63,772 nt of DNA from NCBI RefSeq assembly GCF_949298305.1, contig NZ_CASFWU010000002.1:1-63772 (forward strand), in the 5' to 3' direction. This DNA is from an uncultured Bacteroides sp. (lineage in GTDB: Bacteria > Bacteroidota > Bacteroidia > Bacteroidales > Bacteroidaceae). The notes under the pieces are model-generated. The model searched no databases. It saw nothing but the letters and a program-made list of their open reading frames with translations, and had not been told where the DNA came from. Positions within the stretch are counted from its first letter, which is position 1; every line of letters starts with the position of its first letter. Shown in pieces: positions 1 to 8,779 of the stretch. A program made the position numbers and the translations under genes.

Positions 1-408
1 GTGCTGGCTGCCTTTGCGCTGGGGGCGGAGGGCGTGCAGATGGGCACCCGGTTTGCCATCACGCAAGAGAGCTCGGCAAACGTCCGTTTCAAGGAGCTGT
101 GTGCCGGCCTGCGTGAAGGAGATACGATGCTGTCGCTGAAAAAACTGTCGCCGACCCGGTTGATAAAGAACGGCTTCTTCCGTCAGATGGAAGAGGCGGA
201 GAACAGGGGCGCTTCTGCCGAAGAGCTGAAAGAACTCATCGGCTTCGGGCGGACGAGAAAAGGCATCTTTGAAGGGGACCTGGAAGACGGGGAACTTGAA
301 ATCGGGCAGATTTCGTCTGTGATTGATGATGTTCCTACGGTTCAGGAGGTTTTTGACAGCCTGCTGGCGGAATACCGTGCGCAATTCGCGCGTCTGGCCG
401 AGATGTAG
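1..408 (+). CDS. FabK/nitronate monooxygenase-family protein, C-terminal part
   Basis: This is the last 135 residues of a flavin-dependent TIM-barrel enzyme of the enoyl-ACP reductase II (FabK) / 2-nitropropane dioxygenase family; the rest lies left of the window. The visible signature is LGAEGVQMGTRFAITQES near the start, the glycine-rich phosphate-binding strand followed by the TRF segment typical of these barrels. A helical tail follows (EEAENRGASAEELKEL). The reading frame is open from base 1, so the GTG at position 1 is probably internal, not a real start. The family uses FMN to reduce enoyl-ACP or to oxidise nitronates; the sequence seen does not decide which. The gene stops 157 bp before trigger factor, which has its own promoter. 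Confidence 0.75.
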   Translation: MLAAFALGAEGVQMGTRFAITQESSANVRFKELCAGLREGDTMLSLKKLSPTRLIKNGFFRQMEEAENRGASAEELKELIGFGRTRKGIFEGDLEDGELEIGQISSVIDDVPTVQEVFDSLLAEYRAQFARLAEM

Positions 409-478
409 GCGGCCGCTTGAAGCCGGCCCGTCAATATGGTGCATCACTGGCTCTTAAAAATAATTTGCAGAAGGTTTT

Positions 479-509
479 TTTGTTATTTGAAAGAATAACA
501 CTAATTTTG
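479..509 (+). promoter_or_regulatory. Promoter of tig
   Basis: A Bacteroides-type promoter is visible: -33 element TTTG at 479-482 and -7 box TAATTTTG (TAnnTTTG) at 502-509, with centres about 25 bp apart. The trigger factor ATG lies 57 bp downstream of the -7 box. Confidence 0.7.
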
Positions 510-565
510 CGCACTCTTTTGGAGATTATTGGAATATAGTATAAATCAAATAAATAATTGTCACG

Positions 566-1921
566 ATGAACGTTTCATTGCAAAACATTGATAAGGTAAG
601 CGCGCTGCTTACCGTGAAGCTTGAGAAGGCTGACTACCAGGAGAAGGTGGAAAAGGCATTGAAGTCTTTCCGCCAGAAGGCTCAGATGCCGGGTTTCCGC
701 AAAGGTATGGTACCGATGAGTCTCGTAAAGAAAATGTATGGCAAATCGGCCATGGCTGAGGAAGTGAACAAACTGCTTTCGGAGGCAGTGTACAAATATA
801 TCCAGGACAACAACGTGAACATCCTGGGCGAGCCGCTGCCCAATGAGGACAAGCAGCCGGAAATAGACTTCGGCACGATGGAGGACTTTGAATTCCTGTT
901 TGACATTGCGCTGGCTCCCGAGTTTGAAGTTGCCGTGAGCGCTGCCGATAAGGTGGACTATTACGACATTGAAGTGACCGACGAAATGGTGAACAACCAG
1001 GTGAAGGCTTACACGCAGCGCAACGGCAAGTACGATAAGGTGGAAGAATATGCCGACAACGACATGCTGAAGGGCTTGCTGGCCGAGCTGAACGAAGATG
1101 GCAGCACCAAAGAGGGCGGCATTCAGGTGGAAGGCGCCGTGATGATGCCTATGTATATGAAGAACGATGAACAGAAGGCCATCTTTGCCAATGCGAAGGT
1201 GAACGATGTGCTGGTGTTCAACCCGCATAAGGCTTGGGACGGCAATCCGGCCGAAATGGCTTCGCTGCTGAAGATTGACAAGGAGGCTGCCGCCAATGTA
1301 AAGGCTGACTTCAGCTTCCAGGTTGAGGAAATCACCCGCTTTGTAGAAGGTGAGCTGAACCAGGAAATCTTTGACCAGGTGTTTGGCGAAGGCGTAGTGA
1401 AGACTGAAGAGGAATTCCGCGCCAAAGTGAAAGAGGTTCTTGCCAAGCAGTTTGCTACGGACAGTGACTACAAGTTCCTGATTGACCTGCGCAAGGTGTT
1501 GATGGAGAAGGTCGGAAAGCTGGAATTCCCCGATGCTTTGCTGAAGCGTATCATGCTGCTGAACAATGCCGACAAGGGCGAGAAGTTCGTAGAGGAGAAT
1601 TACGATAAGAGCATTGAGGAGCTGACCTGGCACCTGATTAAGGAACAGCTCGTGAAGGCTAACGATATCAAGGTTGAGCAGGAAGACATTACCAACATGT
1701 CCAAAGAGGTTACGCGTGCGCAGTTCGCCCAGTACGGCATGCTCAACGTGCCCGATGAAATTCTGGAGAACTATTCCAAGGAGATGCTCAAGAAAAAGGA
1801 AAGCATCGAAGGCCTTGTGAACCGCGTGATTGAGGTGAAGCTGACAGCAGCCTTGAAGCCTCAGGTGACACTGAAGCACAAGAGCATTACGGCTGCCGAC
1901 TTCAACAAGATGTTTGAGTAA
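566..1921 (+). CDS. tig: Trigger factor, ribosome-associated chaperone
   Basis: A cytoplasmic chaperone of 451 residues that docks at the ribosome exit tunnel and shields nascent chains. The N-terminal ribosome-binding loop reads MPGFRKGMVPMSLVKKMYG at about residues 40-60, close to the canonical GFRxGKxP signature. The middle, FKBP-like region is diverged, as in other Bacteroidetes trigger factors, so peptidyl-prolyl isomerase activity is uncertain. The C-terminal half is the long helical arm domain, rich in K and E. The gene sits directly upstream of clpP and clpX, a common arrangement linking folding to proteolysis. A strong intrinsic terminator separates it from clpP, so the three genes are not a simple operon. 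The ATG at 566 is the first in frame after the promoter. Confidence 0.95.
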   Translation: MNVSLQNIDKVSALLTVKLEKADYQEKVEKALKSFRQKAQMPGFRKGMVPMSLVKKMYGKSAMAEEVNKLLSEAVYKYIQDNNVNILGEPLPNEDKQPEIDFGTMEDFEFLFDIALAPEFEVAVSAADKVDYYDIEVTDEMVNNQVKAYTQRNGKYDKVEEYADNDMLKGLLAELNEDGSTKEGGIQVEGAVMMPMYMKNDEQKAIFANAKVNDVLVFNPHKAWDGNPAEMASLLKIDKEAAANVKADFSFQVEEITRFVEGELNQEIFDQVFGEGVVKTEEEFRAKVKEVLAKQFATDSDYKFLIDLRKVLMEKVGKLEFPDALLKRIMLLNNADKGEKFVEENYDKSIEELTWHLIKEQLVKANDIKVEQEDITNMSKEVTRAQFAQYGMLNVPDEILENYSKEMLKKKESIEGLVNRVIEVKLTAALKPQVTLKHKSITAADFNKMFE

Positions 1922-1999
1922 GAAACAGCTGCAAGATACAAGTTGCGGGGGAGCGGCGCTGAAACACCGCTTGCAGTCCGTAACCCCGTAACAGAAAAA

Positions 2000-2043
2000 C
2001 AGGGGGCGTTTGAAAAACTTTTCAAACGCCCCCTGTTTTTTTT
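2000..2043 (+). terminator. Intrinsic terminator after tig
   Basis: Perfect 17-bp inverted repeat: arm 2000-2016, two-base loop, arm 2019-2035, followed by an uninterrupted T run at 2036-2042. Textbook rho-independent terminator, about 80 bp after the tig stop codon. Confidence 0.95.
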
Positions 2044-2072
2044 GTGTCTCTCTATTCTTTTTTGTTCCTTTG
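2040..2072 (+). promoter_or_regulatory. Probable promoter of clpP-clpX
   Basis: TTCCTTTG at 2065-2072 resembles the Bacteroides -7 box (second base T instead of A), and TTTTG at 2040-2044 lies about 26 bp upstream as a -33 element. The -33 would overlap the T run of the tig terminator, so transcription would restart right where it ends. Confidence 0.5.
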
Positions 2073-2098
2073 CACCCGCAATTTAAAATAGTAAGATT

Positions 2099-2761
2099 AT
2101 GGATGATTTTAGAAAGTATGCCACCAAGCATCTGGGCATGAACAGTCTTGTGCTGGATGATGTTATCAAGTCGCAAGCCGGTTATTTGAACCCATACATC
2201 TTGGAAGAACGCCAGCTTAATGTAACGCAGCTGGACGTGTTTTCACGACTGATGATGGACCGCATCATCTTTTTGGGCACACAGATTGATGACTATACAG
2301 CCAACACGCTTCAGGCTCAGCTGCTGTATCTTGACTCGGTGGATCCGGGTAAGGATATCTCTATTTATATCAACTCTCCCGGCGGGTCGGTGTATGCCGG
2401 ATTGGGCATTTACGACACCATGCAGTTCATCAGCAGCGATGTGGCTACCATCTGCACGGGTATGGCGGCCAGCATGGCGGCCGTGTTGCTGGTGGCAGGA
2501 GCCGAGGGCAAGCGTTCGGCGCTGACGCATTCGCGCGTGATGATTCATCAGCCCATGGGCGGTGCGCAGGGACAGGCGTCGGACATTGAGATTACGGCCC
2601 GCGAAATCCAGAAACTGAAGAAAGAACTCTATACCATCATTGCCGACCACTCGCATACGCCGTTTGACAAGGTGTGGGCCGACTCTGACCGTGACTACTG
2701 GATGACGGCCCAGGAGGCCAAGGAATATGGCATGGTGGATGAAGTGTTGATTAAGAAATAA
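2099..2761 (+). CDS. clpP: ATP-dependent Clp protease proteolytic subunit
   Basis: Serine peptidase subunit of 220 residues that forms the tetradecameric ClpP barrel and degrades proteins fed to it by ClpX. The catalytic triad is visible: Ser in GMAASMAAVLL, His in SRVMIHQPMGG, and Asp within DRDYWMTAQEAKEYG near the C terminus. The N-terminal axial-loop region and the handle region (QGQASDIEITAREI) are intact and the length is normal for the family. clpX starts 2 bp after the stop codon, so the two are almost certainly co-transcribed. The ATG at 2099 lies 26 bp after the presumed promoter box. Confidence 0.95.
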   Translation: MDDFRKYATKHLGMNSLVLDDVIKSQAGYLNPYILEERQLNVTQLDVFSRLMMDRIIFLGTQIDDYTANTLQAQLLYLDSVDPGKDISIYINSPGGSVYAGLGIYDTMQFISSDVATICTGMAASMAAVLLVAGAEGKRSALTHSRVMIHQPMGGAQGQASDIEITAREIQKLKKELYTIIADHSHTPFDKVWADSDRDYWMTAQEAKEYGMVDEVLIKK

Positions 2762-2763
2762 GT

Positions 2764-4005
2764 ATGGCAGACTCAAAACGAACCAAAAACAGATGCAGCT
2801 TTTGCGGACGTACGGAAGATGAAGTGGGCTTTCTCATCACGGGAATGAACGGCTTCATCTGCGACAGTTGTGCCACGCAGGCATACGAAATCACACAGGA
2901 AGCCATGAACGCCCATAAAGGCGGCGCGGCCAGGCTGAACCTGAAGGAACTGCCCAAGCCGATGGAGATCAAGAACTTCCTGGACCAGTATGTCATCGGA
3001 CAGGACGATGCCAAGCGTTTCCTTTCGGTGTCGGTCTACAATCACTACAAACGTCTGCTGCAGAAAGATGAGGGCGATGATGTGGAGATTGAAAAGTCGA
3101 ACATCATCATGGTGGGCAGTACAGGTACCGGGAAAACGCTGCTGGCGCGTACCATTGCCAAGCTGCTGCATGTGCCTTTCACCATTGTGGACGCTACGGT
3201 ACTGACCGAGGCTGGCTACGTGGGCGAGGACATTGAGAGTATCCTTACACGCCTGTTGCAGGTGGCCGACTATAACGTGCCCCTGGCAGAGCAGGGCATT
3301 GTCTTCATTGACGAGATAGACAAGATAGCCCGCAAGGGCGACAATCCTTCCATCACCCGCGACGTGAGCGGCGAAGGCGTGCAGCAGGGCTTGCTGAAGC
3401 TGCTGGAAGGCTCGGTGGTGAACGTGCCTCCCCAGGGCGGACGCAAGCACCCCGACCAGAAGATGATTCCGGTGAATACGAAGAACATCCTGTTTATCTG
3501 CGGCGGTGCCTTCGACGGTATCGAGAAGAAGATTGCGCAGCGCCTGAACACCCATGTGGTGGGCTACAATGCCGTGCGCAACACGGCTGTCGTAGACCGT
3601 GGCAACATGATGCAGTACATTGCTCCGCAAGACCTGAAGGCTTTCGGGCTGATTCCTGAAATCATCGGCCGTCTGCCGGTGCTTACTTATCTGAATCCGT
3701 TGGACCGCAATGCCTTGCGTGCCATCTTGACGGAACCCAAAAATTCCATTATCCGGCAGTATGTCAAACTGTTCGAGATGGATGGCGTGGAGCTGACTTT
3801 CGAGGATGCTGTCTACGAATACATTGTAGACAAGGCCATTGAATACAAGCTGGGAGCACGAGGACTGCGCTCCATTGTGGAGACCATCATGATGGATGCC
3901 ATGTTTGAAATCCCTTCCGAGGAACGCAAAAGTTTTGTCGTAACCTTGGAATACGCCAAGCAACAGCTGGAAAAGGCGAATGTGGCACGGCTGCAAAATG
4001 CTTAA
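2764..4005 (+). CDS. clpX: ATP-dependent Clp protease ATP-binding subunit ClpX
   Basis: AAA+ unfoldase of 413 residues that recognises, unfolds and threads substrates into ClpP. The N-terminal zinc-binding domain has the Cys4 pattern (CSFCGR near residue 13 and ICDSC near residue 35). Walker A is GSTGTGKT (about residue 118) and Walker B is IVFIDEIDK (about residue 180). The GLIPEIIGRLPV segment marks the sensor/arginine-finger region. The ClpP-docking loop, IGF in E. coli, probably corresponds to the VGY of NTHVVGYN here. Immediately follows clpP with 2 bp between them. Confidence 0.95.
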   Translation: MADSKRTKNRCSFCGRTEDEVGFLITGMNGFICDSCATQAYEITQEAMNAHKGGAARLNLKELPKPMEIKNFLDQYVIGQDDAKRFLSVSVYNHYKRLLQKDEGDDVEIEKSNIIMVGSTGTGKTLLARTIAKLLHVPFTIVDATVLTEAGYVGEDIESILTRLLQVADYNVPLAEQGIVFIDEIDKIARKGDNPSITRDVSGEGVQQGLLKLLEGSVVNVPPQGGRKHPDQKMIPVNTKNILFICGGAFDGIEKKIAQRLNTHVVGYNAVRNTAVVDRGNMMQYIAPQDLKAFGLIPEIIGRLPVLTYLNPLDRNALRAILTEPKNSIIRQYVKLFEMDGVELTFEDAVYEYIVDKAIEYKLGARGLRSIVETIMMDAMFEIPSEERKSFVVTLEYAKQQLEKANVARLQNA

Positions 4006-4073
4006 AATCAGAAAGGTAATGTGGTGCTGACGTTTTTTTTCGTGTCTGTATAAAAAATATTCGGCAGATTATG

Positions 4074-4104
4074 CTTGAAATTTAAGAAGTTGTTTATAAC
4101 TTTG
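4074..4104 (+). promoter_or_regulatory. Promoter of recQ
   Basis: -7 box TAACTTTG at 4097-4104 fits TAnnTTTG exactly, with CTTG at 4074-4077 at the -33 position. It lies 78 bp upstream of the recQ ATG. Confidence 0.6.
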
Positions 4105-4182
4105 TTAGGGTTCTTTGTAACAAAGGGTACATGGATGTGCCGCGATTATACTGATAATTTAATAAACAACCTTATTTAAATC

Positions 4183-6366
4183 ATGGCAGGGAAGAATATT
4201 AATTTGACAGACCAGCTGAAGAAATACTTCGGGTTCGACACATTTAAAGGAAATCAGGAGGCTATTATAGAAAATCTGCTGGCAGGCAACGATACGTTCG
4301 TGCTGATGCCTACCGGCGGAGGAAAGTCTTTGTGCTATCAGTTGCCCTCTTTGTTGATGGAGGGAACGGCCATTGTCATTTCTCCCCTGATTGCCCTGAT
4401 GAAGAACCAGGTCGACGCGATGCGCAACTTCAGCGAAGAAGATGGCGTGGCACACTTCATCAACTCTTCCCTGAACAAAAGCGCGATAGATCAGGTGAAG
4501 TCCGATATCCTGGCAGGAAAGACCAAGCTGCTTTATGTGGCTCCGGAGTCGCTGACCAAGGAAGAGTATGTGGACTTCCTGAAAACGGTGAAGATTTCTT
4601 TCTATGCCGTGGATGAGGCTCATTGTATCTCGGAGTGGGGACATGACTTCCGCCCGGAATACCGCCGCATCCGCCCCATTATCAATGAAATCGGAAAAGC
4701 GCCGCTGATAGCGCTGACCGCAACCGCCACGCCGAAGGTGCAGCATGACATCCAAAAGAACCTGGGAATGGTAGACGCGCAGGTGTTCAAGTCGTCGTTC
4801 AACCGTCCGAATCTCTATTACGAGGTACGGCCCAAGACTGCGAACATCGACAAGGACATCATCAAGTTCATCAAGAACAATCCCGAAAAGTCGGGTATCA
4901 TCTATTGTCTGAGCCGGAAGAAAGTGGAAGAGCTGGCGGAAATCCTACAGGCCAACGGCATCAATGCGCGGCCCTATCACGCCGGCATGGATTCGGCCAC
5001 CCGCACGCAGAACCAGGACGACTTCCTGATGGAGAAGATAGACGTCATTGTGGCAACCATTGCCTTTGGCATGGGCATTGACAAGCCCGATGTGCGCTAC
5101 GTCATCCACTACGACATCCCCAAGAGCCTGGAGGGCTACTATCAGGAGACAGGACGTGCCGGACGCGACGGAGGCGAGGGGCAGTGCATTACCTTCTATA
5201 CCAACAAAGACCTGCAGAAACTGGAGAAGTTCATGCAGGGAAAGCCTGTGGCAGAGCAGGAAATTGGCAAGCAACTTCTGCTGGAAACCGCTGCCTATGC
5301 CGAATCTTCCGTATGCCGCCGAAAAACGCTCTTGCACTATTTCGGCGAAGAGTACACGGAGGATAATTGTGGAAACTGTGACAATTGTTTAAATCCGAAA
5401 AAACAAGTGGAAGCTCAAGATTTATTGTGTACCGTCATTGAAGCCGTGCTTGCGGTGAAGGAAAATTTCAAGGCGGACTATATCATAGATGTCATACAGG
5501 GAAAGGAAACCTCGGAGGTGCAGGCCCATCTGCACGAAGACCTCGAGGTGTTCGGTTCCGGTATGGGCGAAGAAGACAAGACATGGAATGCCGTCATCCG
5601 TCAGGCACTGATTGCCGGCTATCTGAGTAAGGATGTGGAAAACTACGGACTGCTCAAGGTGACAGACGAAGGCAGGAAGTTCCTGAAGCACCCCAAATCG
5701 TTCAAGATTGTCGAAGATACGGACTTTGAGGAGATGGAGGAGGAAGCTCCGATGCGGGGCGGTGGCTCCTGCGCCGTAGACCCCGCGCTCTACTCGATGC
5801 TGAAGGACTTGCGCAAGAAACTGTCCAAGCAGTTGGAAGTGCCGCCTTACGTCATCTTCCAGGATCCTTCGCTGGAAGCCATGGCTACCATCTATCCCAT
5901 TACGCTGGAAGAGTTGCAGAACATTCCAGGCGTAGGAGCGGGAAAGGCCAAGCGTTATGGAGAGGAATTCTGCAAGCTCATCAAGCGGCACTGCGAGGAG
6001 AACGAGATAGAACGTCCCGAAGACCTGCGCGTGCGCACCGTGGCCAACAAGTCCAAGATGAAGGTGGCCATCATACAGGCCATCGACCGTAAGGTCGCGC
6101 TGGACGACATAGCCGTGTCCAAGGGCATTGAGTTCGACGAGTTGCTGGACGAGATAGAGGCCATCGTCTATTCGGGCACCAAACTGAACATCGACTACTT
6201 CCTGGAGGAAATCATGGACGAGGACCACATGCTCGACATTTATGATTACTTCAAGGAATCTACTACCGACGACATTGAGGAGGCTCTGGAAGAACTGGGC
6301 GATGACTTTACCGAGGAAGAAGTGCGGTTGGTGCGCATCAAGTTCATTTCCGAAATGGCCAACTAA
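4183..6366 (+). CDS. recQ: ATP-dependent DNA helicase RecQ
   Basis: Superfamily 2 3'-5' DNA helicase of 727 residues, acting in recombination and replication-fork repair. Motif I is PTGGGKSLC (about residue 44), the DEAH box is AVDEAHCISEWGHDFRPEY (about residue 145), and motif VI is QETGRAGRDG. The RecQ zinc-binding site is complete (VCRR, then NCGNCDNC, about residues 380-405). An HRDC domain follows (EELQNIPGVGAGKAKRYG, about residue 580). Beyond it is a 100-residue acidic helical tail rich in D and E, longer than in E. coli RecQ (about 610 residues). That extension is seen in Bacteroidetes RecQ proteins; its role is unknown to me. Confidence 0.94.
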   Translation: MAGKNINLTDQLKKYFGFDTFKGNQEAIIENLLAGNDTFVLMPTGGGKSLCYQLPSLLMEGTAIVISPLIALMKNQVDAMRNFSEEDGVAHFINSSLNKSAIDQVKSDILAGKTKLLYVAPESLTKEEYVDFLKTVKISFYAVDEAHCISEWGHDFRPEYRRIRPIINEIGKAPLIALTATATPKVQHDIQKNLGMVDAQVFKSSFNRPNLYYEVRPKTANIDKDIIKFIKNNPEKSGIIYCLSRKKVEELAEILQANGINARPYHAGMDSATRTQNQDDFLMEKIDVIVATIAFGMGIDKPDVRYVIHYDIPKSLEGYYQETGRAGRDGGEGQCITFYTNKDLQKLEKFMQGKPVAEQEIGKQLLLETAAYAESSVCRRKTLLHYFGEEYTEDNCGNCDNCLNPKKQVEAQDLLCTVIEAVLAVKENFKADYIIDVIQGKETSEVQAHLHEDLEVFGSGMGEEDKTWNAVIRQALIAGYLSKDVENYGLLKVTDEGRKFLKHPKSFKIVEDTDFEEMEEEAPMRGGGSCAVDPALYSMLKDLRKKLSKQLEVPPYVIFQDPSLEAMATIYPITLEELQNIPGVGAGKAKRYGEEFCKLIKRHCEENEIERPEDLRVRTVANKSKMKVAIIQAIDRKVALDDIAVSKGIEFDELLDEIEAIVYSGTKLNIDYFLEEIMDEDHMLDIYDYFKESTTDDIEEALEELGDDFTEEEVRLVRIKFISEMAN

Positions 6367-6429
6367 GCCTGCGGCTTCTGCCCGCGCGGCGGAGGCGTGC
6401 AGAACCTGAATGCGGCGAACGGCTTTGGG

Positions 6430-6502
6430 GAGTCAAGAAGCAAAGCATACCCTCTTGCATAGGAGAGAGGGGTTGGCGGATTTGCTTCTTGACTCTTTTT
6501 TT
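6430..6502 (+). terminator. Intrinsic terminator after recQ
   Basis: Perfect 15-bp stem (6430-6444 with 6481-6495) immediately followed by seven Ts at 6496-6502. The 36-base loop contains a second small CCCTCT/AGAGGG hairpin, so the structure is nested. Located 64 bp after the recQ stop. Confidence 0.85.
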
Positions 6503-6634
6503 GTGTTTGGCGGTGTAGGCGCTCCGCCGCCTGTGTGCCGGGGCTGCAGAATGGGGACTTGCGCTAACCCGCTCGTTTCGAGCGGATAGCGAGGAGGCGT
6601 GAAAGGAGGATGGAGGAGCGTGTATGGGCTTCCT

Positions 6635-6744
6635 GGAGCATGCCTGCACGGTCTGCGGACGATGCTTGCACGGTCCGTGGACGATGCTTGCACGGTTCGT
6701 GGAGCATGCAAGCATCGTCCGCAGGCCGTGCAAACGTGCTTGCC
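6635..6744. repeat. 22-bp repeat element, copy 1 (recQ/guaB gap)
   Basis: Five consecutive 22-bp units: 6635-6656, 6657-6678, 6679-6700, 6701-6722 and 6723-6744. Units 2 and 3 match the family core GGACGATGCTTGC + ACGGTCCGT. Units 4 and 5 carry the inverted core (GCAAGCATCGTCC, CCGTGCAAACG), so the array can fold on itself. The GCTGATTGTCAGG tail of other copies is not recognisable here. The 725-bp gap from 6367 to 7092 holds this array, the recQ terminator upstream, and from 6760 to 7050 sequence in which I see no convincing gene. Confidence 0.85.
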
Positions 6745-7056
6745 GGACTGTAAATCCGCGAACTCGCCGGCTCGATAGCTGTCAGTCTGACGGAGGCATG
6801 TCCTGTTCAAATTCCGGAGGCAAATTTCTTGGGACCGGTTGAGGTATGGCGCGGCCGGCAGGTAAAGTCGATGCGCCAGTCCCGTCCTGCGCAATCGCTG
6901 TCTTCAAAATCTTGGCTCCCCCGAGGCGGGCGGCGTTTCCTTGGGGCTCTGCATGTCTGGCATTGCCGGTTTCCGGTCCGGTAAATTCGGAACTTGAGTA
7001 TTCTGAAATTCGTTTAAAAAAATGGCAGACCTCTTCTCTCTCTTGAATAAAAAACG

Positions 7057-7064
7057 TATATTTG
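7057..7064 (+). promoter_or_regulatory. Promoter -7 box of guaB
   Basis: TATATTTG, exact TAnnTTTG match, 28 bp before the guaB ATG; followed by GC as in many Bacteroides promoters. No clear -33 TTTG at the right distance. Confidence 0.65.
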
Positions 7065-7092
7065 CACGCAATAAAATTAAAAGCATTCTCCT

Positions 7093-8568
7093 ATGTCATT
7101 TATTGCTGATAAGATTGTTATGGACGGATTGACATACGACGACGTATTGTTGATTCCCGCTTATTCCGAAGTACTTCCCAAAACCGTCGAGCTCTCGACG
7201 AAGTTTTCAAGAAACATTGAGCTGAAAATTCCTTTCGTGACCGCCGCCATGGATACGGTGACCGAGGCAAAGATGGCCATTGCCATTGCACGCGAAGGAG
7301 GCATCGGCGTGATTCACAAGAATATGTCCATTGAGGAACAGGCCCGTCAGGTGGCTATCGTGAAGCGTGCCGAGAACGGTATGATTTACGACCCTGTGAC
7401 CATCAAGCGGGGCTCTACCGTGGCCGACGCTCTGGACCTGATGGCCGAGTACAAGATTGGAGGTATTCCCGTAGTGGACGACGAAGGCCACCTGGTGGGC
7501 ATCGTGACCAATCGTGACCTCCGTTTCGAGAAAGACCACAGCAAGCGGATTGACGAGGTGATGACCAAAGAGAATATCGTAACGACCAACCAGACTACCG
7601 ACCTGGAAGCCGCCGCCCAAATCCTGCAGGAGCATAAGATTGAAAAACTGCCGGTGGTGGACAAGGACAACAAACTGGTCGGCCTGATTACTTATAAGGA
7701 TATTACGAAAGCCAAGGACAAACCCATGGCCTGCAAGGATGCCAAGGGCCGCCTGCGCGTAGCAGCCGGCGTGGGCGTTACGGCCGACACGCTCGACCGT
7801 ATGCGTGCACTGGTTGAGGCCGGTGCGGATGCCATCGTGATTGACACGGCTCACGGACACTCCATGTACGTGATTGAGAAACTGAAGGAAGCCAAGAAAT
7901 ATTTCCCCAACATCGATATCGTAGTGGGCAACATCGCTACCGGCGAAGCTGCCAAGGCGCTGGTTGAAGCCGGTGCCGACGGCGTGAAGGTGGGCATCGG
8001 TCCGGGTTCCATCTGTACCACCCGTGTGGTGGCCGGCGTGGGTGTACCCCAGCTGACGGCCGTGTACGACGTGGCCAAGGCGCTGGAAGGCACCGGCGTG
8101 CCTCTGATTGCCGACGGCGGCCTGCGCTATTCGGGCGATGTGGTGAAGGCGCTGGCAGCCGGCGGCTGGAGCGTGATGATTGGTTCGCTGGTGGCCGGAA
8201 CGGAAGAATCGCCGGGCGACACCATCATCTTCAACGGACGTAAGTTCAAGTCCTACCGCGGCATGGGTTCGCTGGAGGCCATGGAAAACGGCTCGAAAGA
8301 CCGTTACTTCCAGAGCGGTACCAGCGATGTGAAGAAACTGGTGCCCGAAGGAATCGCTGCCCGTGTGCCCTACAAAGGTACGCTGTACGAGGTAATCTAT
8401 CAGCTGGTGGGCGGTCTGCGTGCCGGTATGGGTTACTGTGGAGCACCCAATATCGAGAAGCTGCACGATGCCAAGTTTACCCGCATCACCAATGCAGGTG
8501 TGCTGGAAAGCCATCCGCACGATGTGGCCATCACCAGCGAGGCTCCTAACTACAGCCGTCCTGAATAA
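7093..8568 (+). CDS. guaB: IMP dehydrogenase
   Basis: Enzyme of 491 residues that oxidises IMP to XMP with NAD+, the committed step of guanine nucleotide synthesis, in the cytoplasm. The TIM barrel is interrupted by a pair of CBS domains (about residues 95-215, e.g. GIPVVDDEGHLVGIVTNRD and KLPVVDKDNKLVGLITYKD). The catalytic cysteine loop is GIGPGSICTTR (about residue 300) and the flap carries YRGMGSLEAM. The length is typical. The gene follows a 725-bp intergenic region and has its own promoter. Two hairpins follow its stop codon. Confidence 0.96.
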   Translation: MSFIADKIVMDGLTYDDVLLIPAYSEVLPKTVELSTKFSRNIELKIPFVTAAMDTVTEAKMAIAIAREGGIGVIHKNMSIEEQARQVAIVKRAENGMIYDPVTIKRGSTVADALDLMAEYKIGGIPVVDDEGHLVGIVTNRDLRFEKDHSKRIDEVMTKENIVTTNQTTDLEAAAQILQEHKIEKLPVVDKDNKLVGLITYKDITKAKDKPMACKDAKGRLRVAAGVGVTADTLDRMRALVEAGADAIVIDTAHGHSMYVIEKLKEAKKYFPNIDIVVGNIATGEAAKALVEAGADGVKVGIGPGSICTTRVVAGVGVPQLTAVYDVAKALEGTGVPLIADGGLRYSGDVVKALAAGGWSVMIGSLVAGTEESPGDTIIFNGRKFKSYRGMGSLEAMENGSKDRYFQSGTSDVKKLVPEGIAARVPYKGTLYEVIYQLVGGLRAGMGYCGAPNIEKLHDAKFTRITNAGVLESHPHDVAITSEAPNYSRPE

Positions 8569-8574
8569 TTGTTT

Positions 8575-8658
8575 GCCTGCATGGCCGAACAACCGAGGCA
8601 TGCAGGCGTTAATTCTGTAAATCTTGTGTCCGCGAAAGGCGGAACGTCAGGCGGACAC
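8575..8658 (+). other. Two consecutive hairpins between guaB and the SurA-like gene
   Basis: First hairpin: perfect 9-bp stem 8575-8583 with 8599-8607. Second: perfect 8-bp stem 8626-8633 (GTGTCCGC) with 8651-8658. Neither has a downstream T run. They could be a weak or factor-dependent terminator for guaB or a processing/stability structure in a shared transcript. Confidence 0.55.
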
Positions 8659-8779
8659 AGGGCCGATAAGATGAAACTGAACGCCCGGGGAGTATATGTG
8701 CCGTATGCTTTTCGGGCTTTCTCGTCGGAACGGGTATGGGAAAGAAATACAAAATGAATTGAATATAAAACAGGTTAGT

